Shown: positions 12,585-26,144, counted from the stretch's first letter. The stretch is DNA of 64,000 nucleotides from Myxocyprinus asiaticus (GCF_019703515.2 NC_059387.1:34194877-34258876), one strand, 5' to 3'. Numbers and translations are program-made. Notes: generated by a model not told the origin, from the sequence alone.

Positions 12585-13216
12585 TAAGACCCCGTTTACA
12601 CCTGGTATTAAGATGCGTCTCGGGTGATCACTTGTGATCGGATATGGAGGGGAGGGACTCTGTTTCATGACGACATACATCAATCACTCTGTCAGTGTGC
12701 TATTGCATGATAATAAACAGCAACAAAGTCAGAAAAGACAAAGAAAGCATTAAAAAAAATGGTGCGCTATTTCTCCCAGAAGCAACTGAAATTTAATCTA
12801 ACCACAAAAGCAACATTTCGAGCAGAAATGTCCATTATTTTAGTGGATTACCTGTATTAACCTGAGCTGCAGATGTATGTGCTTCTCATAAATCACTGCT
12901 TTTTTACATTTTCCAATCGGACGGTTATTTCTTTTAAACTGCTTGTAACCGGCAAATTTTAAACTCGTGTTTTAGCATTGCGGCTGATTGACAGATGAGG
13001 GGAGGTGCTTCACTGCTGCCAGGACACATTCAGGACAGACTATCAGTTTACACATCATATGTGATGCAGTTACATGAGTTTATGACCACATTCGTATGTG
13101 TTTTTTGTGATCCGATCACAAAACGTTTTAGACCCTGTTTAGACCTGTATTTAGCTCTGACCACATGTGGTCGGATCACCAAAACACATCTTAATACCAC
13201 GAGTAAATGGGGTCTA
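12585..13216. mobile_element. MITE with about 40-bp inverted ends
   Basis: The left end taagaccccgtttacacctg gtattaagatgcg is mirrored by the right end cttaataccacgagtaaatg gggtctaa. No ORF with transposase features inside. Family not named. Confidence 0.65.
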
Positions 13217-13869
13217 AGTTTGCACTATTGTACCTCTAAGACTTCTATATGTAAAATTATCTGTTATGATTGCTTAACCTCTTTGCATGTGACACAATCC
13301 TAACAAACTGAACATGAATTCAGTGAGAAACTCAAGTAAAAGCCCCTGGTTCGTTTGACAAATGTTTTATTTCCTGCACGTGTGAGCAGAGCTTGTTATT
13401 CTTTGATTGTCTTGTGGCGAAACACGGGTTTGTGCCTGAAGCCAAGCACTGAAGTTTCTATGTCAAGCAGACATCATTTCTGTCTGTCACAAACACTCCA
13501 CAGCACACACTCACTGACTCTGACCTGACAGGCGATAAAGAACTAGGATGAACAGGATGTTATGTCATAAAACATGTCCCCACATTTTTTTAATTATACT
13601 ATCAGCATAACAATTTGAGTGAAATGTTGAATTGAAAAATGTACTTCAGTTTGAGAATGTCCCTCTTTTGCTTTAATAACATCATGCAATGGAGCTGACA
13701 TGAACAAAACCTGATGATCATGTTGTACAGCATGATTTGAGAATGTTCCACAAAGCATCTTGTGTCTGACCTTTTGCACAAAGGAGATAATCAGTGTCAC
13801 TTATTCATTTTCATTTGATTAGTGACCTAGAAATAGTGCATAATCTATTTTAATCAATAATAAATATTC

Positions 13870-13922
13870 CTTATTCATTAGGGGTTCAAGCCTGAAGGGC
13901 TAGAAACCCTATTTTTTTAAGG

Positions 13923-13959
<37 letters not shown>

Positions 13960-13990
13960 TGCCCTACTTTTAAATCAGTTTTTGAAGAGC
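13870..13990. repeat. (ATT)n microsatellite inside a dispersed repeat
   Basis: Pure (ATT)n at about 13,923-13,957. It is flanked by ggggttcaagcctgaagggc and ttaatgttgaatcc, a common fish repeat context. Confidence 0.75.
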
Positions 13991-14183
13991 TGATTTTTAA
14001 TGTTGAATCCACCAGAGGGGGTCAGCGAGTCACTGAGGACAGATGGATGTTCTGCAAATCTGTCTCTCCTACTGTGTTTTTGTTATTTGAACATGTTCAA
14101 ATCAATATCTGTTTGTTTGTTTTTAAAGTTAAAACAACTTATAAAAGATAGAAGACGTAAAACAACCTGTGTAAGTTGCTTAA

Positions 14184-14538
14184 CCCTTGTGCGTCAATTT
14201 AAAAAAGTTACTCAGAGGTCCATAGAGGACAAAAATGTCCACGTCAAAAAACTGCCATACTATTACTTTCCACTCTCGATGAGTTATTTTTTTTAACCAA
14301 AAACAGTCCTGATCATAACTACCAAATTTTCATTCATTTTCAGGATTTTAACCCTTTAAATGTCAGTTTGTTTATATAATGCCACTGTTGTTTTTATGAA
14401 ACACAAAAAATTAATTATTTTCCATATACTAAATGCTAAGGGGAATTTATTTTATTATTATCACAGTTTGGGATATGTCAGTGAATAGCAACAACATTGA
14501 TTTTGATGCATTATAATTTTTTGTGCAGTGTCAGATTT

Positions 14539-14569
<31 letters not shown>

Positions 14570-15111
14570 CTCACACTCAGGACCTTAAAGGACAAAAATG
14601 TCCATGTCAAAAAACTGTTGTTTTACGCACACAAATTTCTAAATACACACATACAAACATACTGTGACATCCATACAAACACACACACACAATTTTAGCT
14701 GCATCATTTATTCAGTTGTCCTGCAGAGCTCTATAATACAGCAAACAGAAAATAGGGAAAAAGCTTGTATTTGCTCCATAGGCTAAACATGAGAACAATG
14801 GCGCCATCTGGTGGAAAATATTAAACATTTAAATTTTGAAGCCAGGGCTCCAGAATGAAAGCATAATATCATAGAATTCATGATTTTATGATTTAATGGC
14901 ACTGGGATCAAATATTGCAGTTTTAATCGGTTTCAATGGGACATTTTTGTCCTGAAGGTCCTGAGTGTGACTATTTTGTGTACACAGTGTATTATAGATG
15001 TATTATAGGAACTGAGGTTGAAATATCAAAATTCCCCCAAAAATTCACACCTTTGGCATGCCGTTGGTATTAACACTAAAAAACTAAAATGTCCCGAAGG
15101 TCGCACAAGGG
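14184..15111 (+). mobile_element. TTAA-target MITE, copy 1
   Basis: Ends cccttgtgcg and cgcacaaggg are perfect 10-bp inverted repeats. TTAA precedes the left end (14,180-14,183) and TTAT (a mutated TTAA) follows the right end. Subterminal blocks (gaggacaaaaatgtcc, aggaccttaaaggacaaaaa) are repeated inside. TTAA with CCC-starting ends points to the piggyBac superfamily; no transposase is encoded. Confidence 0.72.
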
Positions 15112-15981
15112 TTATGGTCCATTTTTTATAAAAACTCTAAAACTAATTCTGGATTGACTTGTCAAGGGTGTCAGCAAAATAAAACAAATTTCTAAGTGGG
15201 CTAGAAATACCACAGTCCAATAAAAGAGAACATGTTCAAAACAGCATGCTATCATGCTATTATTATATCTGAGGTGCTATATATATATTATGGAGATATT
15301 CCAAATTTGAAACAGAATATCAGTTGTGATTCTTAACATCTTTTAAATCATTATTTGTTCAGACTGACATTATCATACCAAATTCAACATTCAAAATAAC
15401 TGTTTTCATTTCCCAGATGATAACTGGACGCCACTTGCTGAATTAAACAAGCTATGTCAGGAGGCCATGTGACAACAATTTAAACGTTTATCATCGTTGC
15501 ATAATGCATTCTGTTTCACTTACAATCTGTATAATAGGCAGAACACAGTGTACTCTGCAGTATTCAATGCGCAAGTATTCCATTACAAACATAGCCATAG
15601 TCTTGCGTCATAATTATCACAGTTATTGTATAGCAGATACAGAGAAGCTGTGCAGGCCTGTTTCTATATTCTTGGACCAGCCAACATGTGTAAATCATTG
15701 TTCACACTCATCTATCAAATACAACATCAAACTGCTGACTAACACTTAAAAGATCTAACTGAACTTGGAAAGGAATTGGGTGTTGCAAGGCTGTTGCTTA
15801 CTGGCTCAAATCAAAAGAGTCCATCCTCAAGTCCTTTTTGACACGAGTCCCTCCATCAAAGTAAGTCTTATTGGATGTTTGAAGTATGCTATTCTTAATG
15901 GGATTTAAGTTCATTCCCTCAAAGACGTTAAGTACTTTTTGTTCGATTTACAAACACTTTTTTGCTTAAATTCAAGCTTAA

Positions 15982-16546
15982 CCCTTGTGCGACCTTCGGG
16001 ACATTTTTGTCTTTTTATTTTTGCTTTTTCGATCATTTTGGCTGTGTTAATGCCAACATCATACATTTTTGAGTGTGTGTATTTTATTTACACAAAATAG
16101 TCACACTCAGGACCTTCAGAACAAAAATGTCCCCGTTGAAACTGCAATATTTGATCCCAGTGCCATTAAAGCATAAAATCATGAATTCTATGATATTATG
16201 CTTTCATTCCGGAGCCCTGGTTTCAACATTAAACATTTTTAATTTTTCCACCAGATGGCGCCATTTTTCTCATGTTTAGCCTATGGAGCAAATACAAGCT
16301 TTTCCCCTATTATGTGTAAAAAAACAACAGTGTCATTATATAAACAAACTGGCATTTAAAGGTTTAAAATCCTGAAAATGAATGAATACTTGGTAGTTAT
16401 GATCAGGACTGATATTGCTTAAAAATATGAACTCATTGAAGTGGAAAATAATATTGATATATAATATTACTATGGCAGTTTTTTGACGCAGACATTTTTG
16501 TCCTCCAAGGACCTCTGGGTAACTATTTTAAATTGACGCACAAGGG
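15982..16546 (-). mobile_element. TTAA-target MITE, copy 2, opposite orientation
   Basis: Same family as 14,184-15,111 but inverted: it starts cccttgtgcgaccttcggga, the complement of copy 1's right end, and ends ttgacgcacaaggg. TTAA is at 15,978-15,981 and TAAG on the right. Shorter by about 360 bp through internal deletion. Shared internal words include ccaccagatggcgccat. Confidence 0.72.
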
Positions 16547-18422
16547 TAAGTTTGCTTAAGTTGTGATTCTCCTTGGAGGTTGGTTTGATTCATGGCTTAA
16601 ATCTCTTTTATGAATGACTATATGAAATCACTATGGACACTTCCAGAACCAAGGCGGCTGAAAAAGTGGTTGGGCACTATTGAGCTCTATTGTGATGCCT
16701 TTGCCAAGAACTCTAATTATACTTGAACAAATTCAGGGTCTTTCATTTACATTGCTTCTTTACAAGAATACAAAGTCATTTCTAATCAACTCCAGCAGCA
16801 ACTGCTTTCATGGCCTGTGATTTCTGTGCGTCAGCCAGAGCTGTAAAGGTGATGGAGTAATATCATCTTGATGCAATGGCAGCAGTGAATCAGCGCAGCG
16901 GGAATAACAAGCGTGGATTACCGTTTGAATGGAGAGCGGCTACTGACAGAGAAGGTGAAATGAAAAGAACGCAACTTAAAGATTCCATAGAGTGATTCAG
17001 GCACATCCAAACTAATTCTTATTTGTTTGAAAACTCCATTTACAGCTTCCTAATGTCATCAATAATGTGTGTTTTTAATCTGCATTCTAATGTTGATAAG
17101 GAGGCATAACAATAGCAATAATAATGTTTTTAAAGAGTGAATGTGGCCTTAGAGACCCAAGAACTCGCTCCGCCTGATTTAAATGTCTAGAAGTCATGTT
17201 TAATATAACAGAGACACAAAAATGTCCACAAAATAGCTAGTAAACTCTGCATGACTGGCCATTTAAGCTTTGACTACAGACTTGACGGAGTAGGACTAAA
17301 TGGCACTTTGTATAAATAACCTGTGCGCCAGAGCAAACTATAGCCTACACTGATGCCGACCAAGACAGTTTCATCACTGTGAAATAAGGACAAACCCAGA
17401 AAAAGTAGTACAAACAGTAGATCCATAAACAAATACAAAGAAAGACTGCTATGTCTAATACTAAGTATACTTCTTATAAATACTAGATTGATTAGAATCC
17501 ATTGATTAGTAATATACTGAAGTAAAAAAAACAAAAAACAGCAAGATGGTGCAACGGTCAAAAATGTCCATCTAGTGCATGTTTACATAGAAAAACAACT
17601 GAAAAACGGACAGATACAAAAACGTGTTCGTTGTGAACGGATTCTTAGAGAGTATTAATGTAAACCAAGAAAACCATTATGCATGCAGCACAACTCCCCA
17701 TCCTAATGCTACACGTAACCCACATGGTCAACAGATGAAGACTTTTGGGGCGGTACAGACAGAAGAGTTAACAAAATGAACATTGAGCAGAACCAGGCCA
17801 GCAGTTACCACACCAATAAAAAAATTCCTTACAAGGCAACAAGACATTCAAAGAGTAACATTATTTGCACATACACAGAGTTTTAAAAGGCTGATTGTCC
17901 ACTGTTATCTAGTTAAAACTATCATGACTTACAGGCTGTTTCCGACCGACTGCTTCTGAAGAAGCTCTAAACCTGCAGTAGAAAAGTGGTGAATGTTTCT
18001 CCATTTATTGCCAGACTTTTAGGCAGTAAAACTGACTGTTCAGACATTCAGCAGTTTTCCAGAGGAACTATAGAGCGGGGAAGGGGAAAGCGGACGCTTA
18101 TGGACGTCAGACAGCCAGGTCAGCGTTCAATGTGTCAGAGCGAAAAGGGAACACACATAGGGTCTTATCGCCCACAGCACATGGTGGGTAGCACAGGAGG
18201 AACGGCCTGCCAGGAAACAGGAAGAACAGTGTTCTGTATGAAAACACACCAGCGAGACCTCAAATTTGCTCAATAAGCCTAACAGAAATTGTTCAAGAGA
18301 TTTCAATCATTTCCTGTAGGCTTTATCAATCCAAACACACCAGGTCTTATTGCGTTTAATTTTAGAACTCACTAGAACGCACACTTTTTCGAATCCTTGA
18401 GTGCCCATATTAACAGTTCATA
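16547..18422. other. slc12a7 intron, no gene recognised
   Basis: About 1.9 kb. The 96-codon frame at 17,986-18,276 has no recognisable domain and is judged chance. Confidence 0.5.
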
Positions 18423-19215
18423 TAAAGGATAGTTCACCCAAAATTTTAAAAATCATTCACTCACCCTCATGTCGTTCCAGACCCAAATGCTGATATTTAT
18501 TTTTCATAGAACACAAGAGAATTTTTAAATAATCTTCACGCAGTTCTTTTCCAAACAGCAACAGTTTATAGTGACAACATCTGTCAAGCTCAAAAGGACA
18601 AAAAAAGCACCAAAAATCTGCATAAATGTATTTTTTATGACCTGTGTGCTATATTTCAAGTCTCCTGAAGTGATGTGAAAGCATTGTGTGAGCAACAGAC
18701 TGAAATTTAAGTTGTTATATAATGAAAATCTTCCTCTCCTCCAACTTTCTGGAATTTCACCCACAATAACAAATCCTGAGTCGCCACGACAAAATCATTA
18801 ACGCTAAACGGCATTGGGTTTTGCATGTGTCGCAGTCAAGTGCGAGTTTGAATATGCAAAATGGAGAATGAGATTTGACAGCTGCAGCAGAGGGGAAGGT
18901 TTTCAGTGAATAACAACCTACATTTCAGTCCGTTCCTCACACAAAGCCATTGTATGGCTTCAAAAAGAATGTAACGCAAAAGTTGTACGGACTACTGTAA
19001 TGGTGGAGTTGTTTTTTTTTTTTTGTTTTTTTTATCATCTCGACAGCCTCAGTCTTTTTAATTGACTTTGGCTGTATGAAAAAGAGAACTAAGAATATTT
19101 AGCTACTCCTTTTGTGTTCTACGGGAAGATAAGGAATAAATGCACAAGGGTTTGCAATGACACGAGTATGAGTTAATGACAGAATTTTCATTTTCGGATG
19201 AACTATACCCTTAGT
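18423..19215. mobile_element. large 'agttcaccc' MITE, about 790 bp
   Basis: The left end aaaggatagttcacccaaa followed by ctcaccctcatgtcgttcca and the right end atgagttaatgacagaattt then gatgaactatacccttag are the two arms of the family seen at 1,642. The interior is unrelated and noncoding. Confidence 0.65.
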
Positions 19216-19729
19216 TAATTCACATATATGTCTAAGGAGCATTGCACAATGTCTTATCAGAGCTTATGAAATCCTTAACAGAGTGGCGAATTATCAAATG
19301 TTACAGTACACTTGGAGAGCAGTGGAATACATTGGCTCTGGATTGATCTCACATGTGAACGCAGCTGCAGGCAGTGAGATTGTGTAAAAGGGGTGTGGTG
19401 TGTGAACACTGACACACATAACGCACACGGGAGTATTTCTACATTTTCCACATCTGGTTGGTGTTACAGTCGTCAGTGGTCTGGGGGAAGAGAGCAAGAT
19501 CTGTACGACATGACCGAAGGACGCCTATGGATCAATTTATGGTGTGATGGGAAGCTGTGCTGGAAAACACAAAATTACAAAACAAATCCAAATAAGCTAA
19601 AATCTTACAGAAACTTCCAAGAAATGCCCAATTCATATTTAACCCCCAAATCAAAAGAAATTAATGAAACCTATAGGGTTTATTTTTATTTTTATTTTTT
19701 TATGACAATTAATGAAACGTTTTTTTAAT

Positions 19730-20335
19730 GAAATTTATTTTATGACAATTAAGCACAAATTACCATTACTATAATTATAATTAAAACAAAGTCATATTAA
19801 ATATAAATATATAAATAATCGAAAAATATTAATAATAATGGCATACAAACATACATATTTAATTTATGCATTTATTAGATGGTTTTAAGAACATAACTTC
19901 CTTTGCATTGTGATGTTATGCATTTAATTAAATGATTTATTTTTTTTAAATCCACTCAAACATCTTTGCATTGTTACATTATTTTCATGAAACACAAATA
20001 TAACGTTATTATATATATATATATATATATACTGTATATAAATATAATACTAATAATAATGCTATACATACATCATTAAAGTATATGTATGTACTGTATG
20101 TGTGTGTTTATTTATGCTAATTTTAAGAAAATATATATTTACATAATGATACAGTAATACACTCAATTTACGCATTTCAATTTCATAACAAAATTCCAAA
20201 TTGATGTGTAATGTTACACAAAATTAAATTAATAAACATAAGCTATTTAGTTTGAATATATTTGGTTAAAGATTACGCAATTCAATTTGATGACACTGAA
20301 ATGCGTAAATCTTGAAATTATTCTTTTCAGTGCAC
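19730..20335. repeat. AT-rich stretch with (TA)n and dispersed repeat copy 2
   Basis: (AT)n at about 20,010-20,031. The segment 20,140-20,335 shares inverted words (acgcatttcaattt, tgcgtaaatctt) with 2,090-2,365. Confidence 0.5.
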
Positions 20336-21113
20336 AATTTGGGCAGAATGGGGTGTTTCTTAATTGTCATGAAAATAATGACACAACGGAATAAGTCTTA
20401 CTGGTCCTAAATTATGCTTCATTTTCAAATATGCTTTATTTTTTTCTTTTGATTTTAGGATGAAATATGGCTCAGACATTCCTTTATGAGATTCTTGCTG
20501 TTATCTAGCAGATGTTTGAAGCAGAGGCAGGACAGAAAGCCTAACACAATCCAGACAAAGAGAGCAAAACCAGTGAAGTCAAATAATATTCATTTATCTA
20601 ATAATGAAATATAGTCTAATCTCAGACCTTTATTTGATTTAATAACACACTGATATGCCATATTATTGCTCATGTTCAAGCATACCCTGAACTATAAATA
20701 GAACAACACTCTCTACATGTAGCGTGCTCAGAGCACATTTTAACAGCATGCTTCACTAACAATCTTTCCTCAAACAACATTCTCTGTCTTAATCTGTGTT
20801 GGTCTGACACAAACAAACATCAACTCTTTAGAAAGCAGGAATACAAAGAGAACTCTCGACTGACTGTTCTTTTCCTGGCAATTGTTGTTTTGTAACTGAT
20901 AAGTGACACATGAGCAGACTGTGTAATGAGGGAGAATCATCTAAATGTTTGGGAAACTGACCTTAAGATGACTGAGTTCAACTCTGTTTGTTCCACTCCT
21001 TCACCTTCATGAGGAAGAGATAGATAGGTCATTATTGGATTTTTTTTTTGGACATTCAAGGTCCTCTCTTCACCTTAAACATTATCTACGCTTATTTAGA
21101 GATAAAATGTCTG

Positions 21114-21495
21114 TTCCAAGGCGGGCTGAGTGACTCCAGCCAGGTCTCCTAAGCAGCCAAATTGGCCCGGTTGCTAGGGAGGGTAGAGTCACATGGGGTA
21201 ACCTCCTCGTGGTCGCTATAATGTGGTTCTCGCTCTCGGTGGGGCGAGTGGTGAGATGTGTGTGCATGCCGCGGAGAATAGTGTGAAGCCTTCACACGTG
21301 CTACGTTTCCATGGTAACGCGCTCAACAAGCCATGTGATAAGATGCATGGATTGACCGTCTCAGACGCAGAGGCAACTGAGATTCGTCCTCCGCCACCCG
21401 GATTGAGGCAAGTCACTACGCCACCACGAGGACTTAGAGCGCATTGGGAATTGGGCATTCCAAATTGGGGAGAAAAAAAATAAAAAAAATAAAGG
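21114..21495 (+). repeat. 5'-truncated tRNA-derived SINE (family A) with exact TSD
   Basis: Lacks the tRNA head and begins within the body (ggcgggctgagtgactccag), running to ggaattgggcattccaaatt and an A-rich tail. A perfect 16-bp duplication agagataaaatgtctg flanks it (21,098-21,113; 21,496-21,511), so it inserted already truncated. Confidence 0.9.
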
Positions 21496-21545
21496 AGAGA
21501 TAAAATGTCTGGACTTTAAAAATACTATAATAAAAGCTCCAAAAT

Positions 21546-21570
21546 TAAAAAAAAAAAAAAAAAAAAAAAA
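21546..21570. repeat. poly(A) run
   Basis: About 25 consecutive A on the plus strand. Confidence 0.9.
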
Positions 21571-21634
21571 ACATGCATTTGTAATTTCTGTGCCACTAGC
21601 AGAACCAAAAATTTAATTGCAAAAATGCTACACA

Positions 21635-21980
21635 TTTCTATGGTGTTTTGGCAACTGCCCAGTTGCTATGGGGTTGCTAAGTTGTTCTGAGTGTTTTTTA
21701 GCATGTTGCTAAGCAGTTGTGAAGGTGTTTGCTAAGGCGTTGCTACGTGGTTGCTGAGGTGTTCTGAGTGGGTTTCAACATGTTGCTATGGGGGTTGCTA
21801 AGGTGTTCTAAGTGGTTTTTAGCATGTTGCTTTGCAGTTCTGAGGGTGTTTGGTAAAATGTTGCTAGGTGGTTGCTTAGGTGCTCCGAGTGGGTTTTAAC
21901 ACATTGCCATCTGGTGCTGTTAGGGTGTTCAGGGTTGTTGCTATAGCATTGGTAGGTGGTTGTTAGAGTGATCTGGGCTG
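21635..21980 (+). repeat. 'gttgctaagg' degenerate minisatellite
   Basis: Irregular tandem copies of a motif near gttgctaggtggttgctaag and gtgttctgagtggtttttag. A fish minisatellite type; short relatives are at 28,740-28,800 and 58,285-58,335. Confidence 0.75.
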
Positions 21981-21984
21981 TGTT

Positions 21985-22090
21985 TCCCAAAAGCATCTCA
22001 AGCTTAAGTTGATCATAGAGACCATGGCACCAATGGCTTCTACGATCTACTTAAGCTTACAATGCTTTTGAAAAATGCTGCCCTGGGTAG
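21985..22090. repeat. short palindromic repeat
   Basis: cccaaaagcatctcaagctt aagttgatca pairs with tgatcta-like cttaagcttacaatgctttt downstream, giving a hairpin of roughly 40 bp arms. Confidence 0.55.
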
Positions 22091-24420
22091 TTGCAAAGTG
22101 ATTATTAATGATGTTTGCAGAAAAGGTGCACAAAGAGTTGCACGCTCAAGTTTTACATTTTGGTTTAGCGGTTTTTCCAAATCTAAACTAATGACTGTTT
22201 TCAAACAGTTTCCCCAAAATGCATACAGGTAGTCCCTAAAACAAACATTGCAAATGAACTGTCGCTAAGCCCTGGCTTAAAAGCATTTCTGACCAATCCT
22301 GTCTTAGCAACTGTTGCCGGGCCTCCATACCTCTGACACGTGTTTGCTATTTTCCAATGAGAGCCAACGAGAGTGGTGTGTGTTTGAGTAGTTTTGAGCG
22401 TGATTTTATCAAACTGATCGAAAAAATTTAAAACATGTTGTTGCCGGGTCACTAGTAATAATGACACGAGTTACACAAAGAGGATACACGCAATGGATTA
22501 AATGGTGTCGGTCCTCATTCCCAAATCAGCGAGCACACCTACATTTCCTCCAAGGTAAATTAAAGTCAATAACTGAACATAAATTCATTTATGCTTTGAT
22601 TCATGTAATAGCAAAAGCAATAGTAAATGAAGAGTTCACAGCATCAAAATGAGTGTGTTATAAGACGTTATAAGCAGCTCTGTTCACTTACATTAATATT
22701 ATCAGGTGTGTAATCACTATCAAATTACACTTCTCTTTTCAAGTGACTGTGATAATCGTTTCCCTTAATTCTGATTCACAGTCTCCACAGTGTTCAATCA
22801 AATTACTGTGTAATTTAACGATTTCTGTTACAAAAAAGTAATATAAATATGCCTTACAACGTCACTCTTCATTCCAGCCCACTTAAGAATATTATCTATT
22901 CCATTTATGAGAATATTTTGCAAAAAAAAAAAAAAAAAAAAAAAAATACTCCATTCACAGCAATCTACCATTCATTCCTATGGGGAGTTCTGCAGAGCTT
23001 GTCAGAGTGAGCGACCATAACCGAGGGAGGCGGAGCTTAGCGAAGGGTCAATTCTATTTGGTACCATAAGTGGAGTAGAGATTATACACTGCAACTTTAA
23101 GACGCCAAACAAACATCCCAAGTGCCACAAAGCATTGTGTGAGATGGAATCATGAATCACTGTGCTAAAATAATCCAAAATGATATTTAAAGACCTACTA
23201 ACAATGGCTATCGTGCTGATTAAATGTGGTGTTACTGGAGCCATTGAATGCCGATGTTTTTATATCACCAATTTACGTACCACGCTGTTGAATCAGCAAA
23301 AAAGGTACATGGGAAAAATCGACCCCCAAACCTGTTCTTCTGCTGTACTGCCAATTTCAGTTTGATAAAACGCCTACTTGAGTGCCTGCATTGTTTTCTA
23401 TGGCATCACAATCACCTTTTTGTTTGATCTGCATTCACGAACATGCAATTTAATAATAGGCCTCCATAAGCCATCCAAACAAAAGTCCATATAACTGTGT
23501 GTTTATTCTGGCAGCAGCTAAAAGCTTAAGAGTAGATGTGAAAGAGCATGCTTTACATGGTTACAGTTACCCTGTTATTCAATTTTACGTTGTGTTTTTC
23601 ATGGGTGGAACTCTGAAATAATTGGATTCAGATGTTTTTTTCCTAGTTACAGTATATGTAAGCAGGCAGAGATGCAAGAATAGAGAGCCTCCTTATCTGT
23701 ACGGAGGCTTTTGTGGTTATGATGGAGATGACTGACTCCTAGCATCCAGAAAACCCCCACAACCCCAGCATCTTTGATGATGATTGCTTTACTTTAGCTT
23801 CTATTTAATCATTTAAGACATCTTTTGTGTTTCCATTGGAAGTTTGCAGAGTTTTCTGGAAGTTTATCACATGTCAAACTGGCCTAAACTCATCTGTATT
23901 TGGACAAAATGGACTGTGACCTTTATCTGCACAGTCCAAAAATAAATAAATAAATATAAAGAGCAACTCTAGTCCTGAGATTAGATGTACATGAAGGGTG
24001 GCGTCTAAACTCCAACCGGCGGGAACCAACAGGAAGCAAGATACAGGATCAATCAATAGCATTGACTGAAATCGGAGTTTTCATCTCATAGGAGCGGCGT
24101 GGAAGAAAAACATTCGTTGCACAACACAGAACCCAGACAGCTTACATAACCTTTAATATGTCTCCTGCTTCTCTACAGAGTCTGTAAAATTTGGGCCGTA
24201 ATTGCAAGCCATGGTAGCAATTAGCAGGAGGAAAGTGATAGGCTAGGGCATCATGAAACAACAGAAGCGACAATCAGTCTTTGGAGAGCTCGCTTGGAGA
24301 GGTTCGTTAGCAGATGAACATTAGAGATGCACTCAATGACCTGTTGTCATTACACAGTAAACAGTTTCTACATTTTCTGAAATATTGGAAAGGTTGGCTA
24401 GAGCTGGGCGATAAAACTTA

Positions 24421-24458
<38 letters not shown>

Positions 24459-25590
24459 TAAATAAAATGCCGTGTCTTGAATTTAATTTAAACTAAATAT
24501 TGAGAAAAAGCGCAAGTAAAACAGACAAAATCTAGTTAAAAATCTAGTAAAGCAGATTTTCCGCACAGTTTTTCACTAAATGCAAACAAAATAAAATGTA
24601 ATATTTAATTGCTTTAAATGATGAAGTAACGAAAATCGATAAAATAAACTGTTAGGGTAATAGTTGTGTAGTGTGCATCTATATATATAGGCTATTTTTT
24701 TTTACTAAAACACTTTAATCAAGTAAAATGCCAGACTTCAGAGAAACTTTTCGAGTGATAAAATAATTTGTTTAAATAGTGATGTTTTGTCTGTGGTTTC
24801 CACTCTAACCCTGATTATTTCTTTAGTCAAATCTTTCATTATATCATCATTTTATCATAAAACAATTAAATATAAAATGTTTGTGTGCATTTACTGAAAG
24901 ACTGTGTGGGAAAAAATATGCCTTGATTATTTGTTAACTACATTTTTTTTTTTTTTTTATTAAAATCTTAAAATTCATTCTCGCAAGTCGAGAGACAAGG
25001 AAAGATTTTGAAATTAGTCTAAACACACAGTCTTTAGGAAACTTACTGGCCAAATAAAAAGTACATTAAAATCACTGTGATATTCATACTGTTGCATCAT
25101 TTTACATTGCCAGCAAAGTCATCACAAATCTATGAAATATCAGTCCTATTTGGTACAGGAAAGAAAACTGATGCTGGGCTAAATTGCACCAATGGATGTA
25201 GCATAGCCATACCATTAGCGTCATGCTGTCATTTATGGAATAACCAGGCGGATATTGACTAGATTCAGTATTCCCAGTGATGAAATCCAATGCTGAGACA
25301 CTAATAGGACTGTTAAATGAATAAATGTCCAACACAAAGCAAGTAAAAGGACAAAAGACACAAGAAAAAAAAAACAAAACCACTTGTCTTCTGAGAGTGC
25401 TCATCACACAGATGTGAAAAGAGGAAAAAAGAGAAGGCGTGTTTGCTGTGTGCCAAGAGAGAAAGAGAGATAGAGAAAGATAAACAAACTATGGACAGTG
25501 ACCCGTTTGGTTAACCAGAGGCAGCACGTTACACATCCGACAGCGGCGTGTTTGGATACACACACCAGATTCCAGAAAATTCACAGAGGG
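22091..25590. other. slc12a7 intron, no gene recognised
   Basis: Holds a poly(A) run at 22,921-22,946, an (AAT)n tract at 24,421-24,455 and a poly(T) run at about 24,942-24,958. No coding similarity. 23,640-24,250 is less AT-rich and looks single-copy; conservation cannot be judged here. Confidence 0.5.
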
Positions 25591-25600
25591 CACAGCTCAC

Positions 25601-25706
25601 CTACAGTTTCTTCATCTTCTTCCCTCAGGACGTTGTTATCATCAGTATCTTCCTGAGCTGACTTTCTGCCATCATCCACGGGGACCACAGTGAAGTTGGT
25701 GGGCAT
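25601..25706 (-). CDS. slc12a7: slc12a7 (KCC4) first coding exon, canonical MPTNF form
   Basis: Minus-strand first coding exon: ATG at 25,706, donor GTAG|gtgagc at 25,600, 106 nt, 35 codons plus one G. It reads MPTNFTVVPVDDGRKSAQED and then an acidic tail ending EEDEETV. The first ten residues are those I recall for mammalian KCC4, which is the main reason to call this SLC12A7 rather than another KCC. The ATG has A at -3; an out-of-frame ATG 11 nt upstream opens a frame that overlaps the start. It splices in phase 1 to exon 2, giving ETVGGGNPRE. It has NFTV where KCC2a and KCC3 carry RFxV, so it lacks the SPAK/OSR1 docking motif. Upstream (25,707-26,040) is the presumed 5' UTR and promoter; a TGACGTC half-CRE-like site lies near 26,023. 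Confidence 0.92.
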
Positions 25707-26144
25707 TTTCTCACCATGCACCTCTCAGTGACACCGTCTATTTCTCCTCTTATCTCAAACAGACCTCCGTCTGTCTGGCCCTCCCTCTGCAGTGGCTTGT
25801 TTGAGTTGTGGTTCGAAGTTCTCAGTTGTGCTCCTATCTCTTCGACACAGAGTCGGCCATGTGACCAGCCTTCCTCCAAAAAAGGAAGCAGCAAACTCCG
25901 CCCCGTGGGCCGTTCTCGATGCACACAGGACTTACCGTCTCCTCCTCTTTGCCTCTGGCATTATGAACCTCCACAGACACAACAAGACGCGAAATAATCT
26001 ATTGATTAAGAGACTCTTGCGGTGACGTCCTTCCAGTCAGTTCCAAGTACTGTAGATCTGGAACAGATTCTGTTAAATAGTTAGAGAAGAACACAGTTAC
26101 TTTTTGTCTCATAAAGGAAATGAGTTTTGCATGCAAGGGACTAA

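Noticed and set aside
12090..12683. 197-codon minus-strand frame
   Set aside because: Covers the antisense of a SINE and its flank; no domain features.
17986..18276. 96-codon plus-strand frame
   Set aside because: No recognisable domain, no splice context, no neighbouring coding exons.
25625..25924. 99-codon minus-strand frame overlapping the slc12a7 start
   Set aside because: Different frame from the clear MPTNFTVVPV exon; it runs from the 5' UTR into the exon and has no family similarity.
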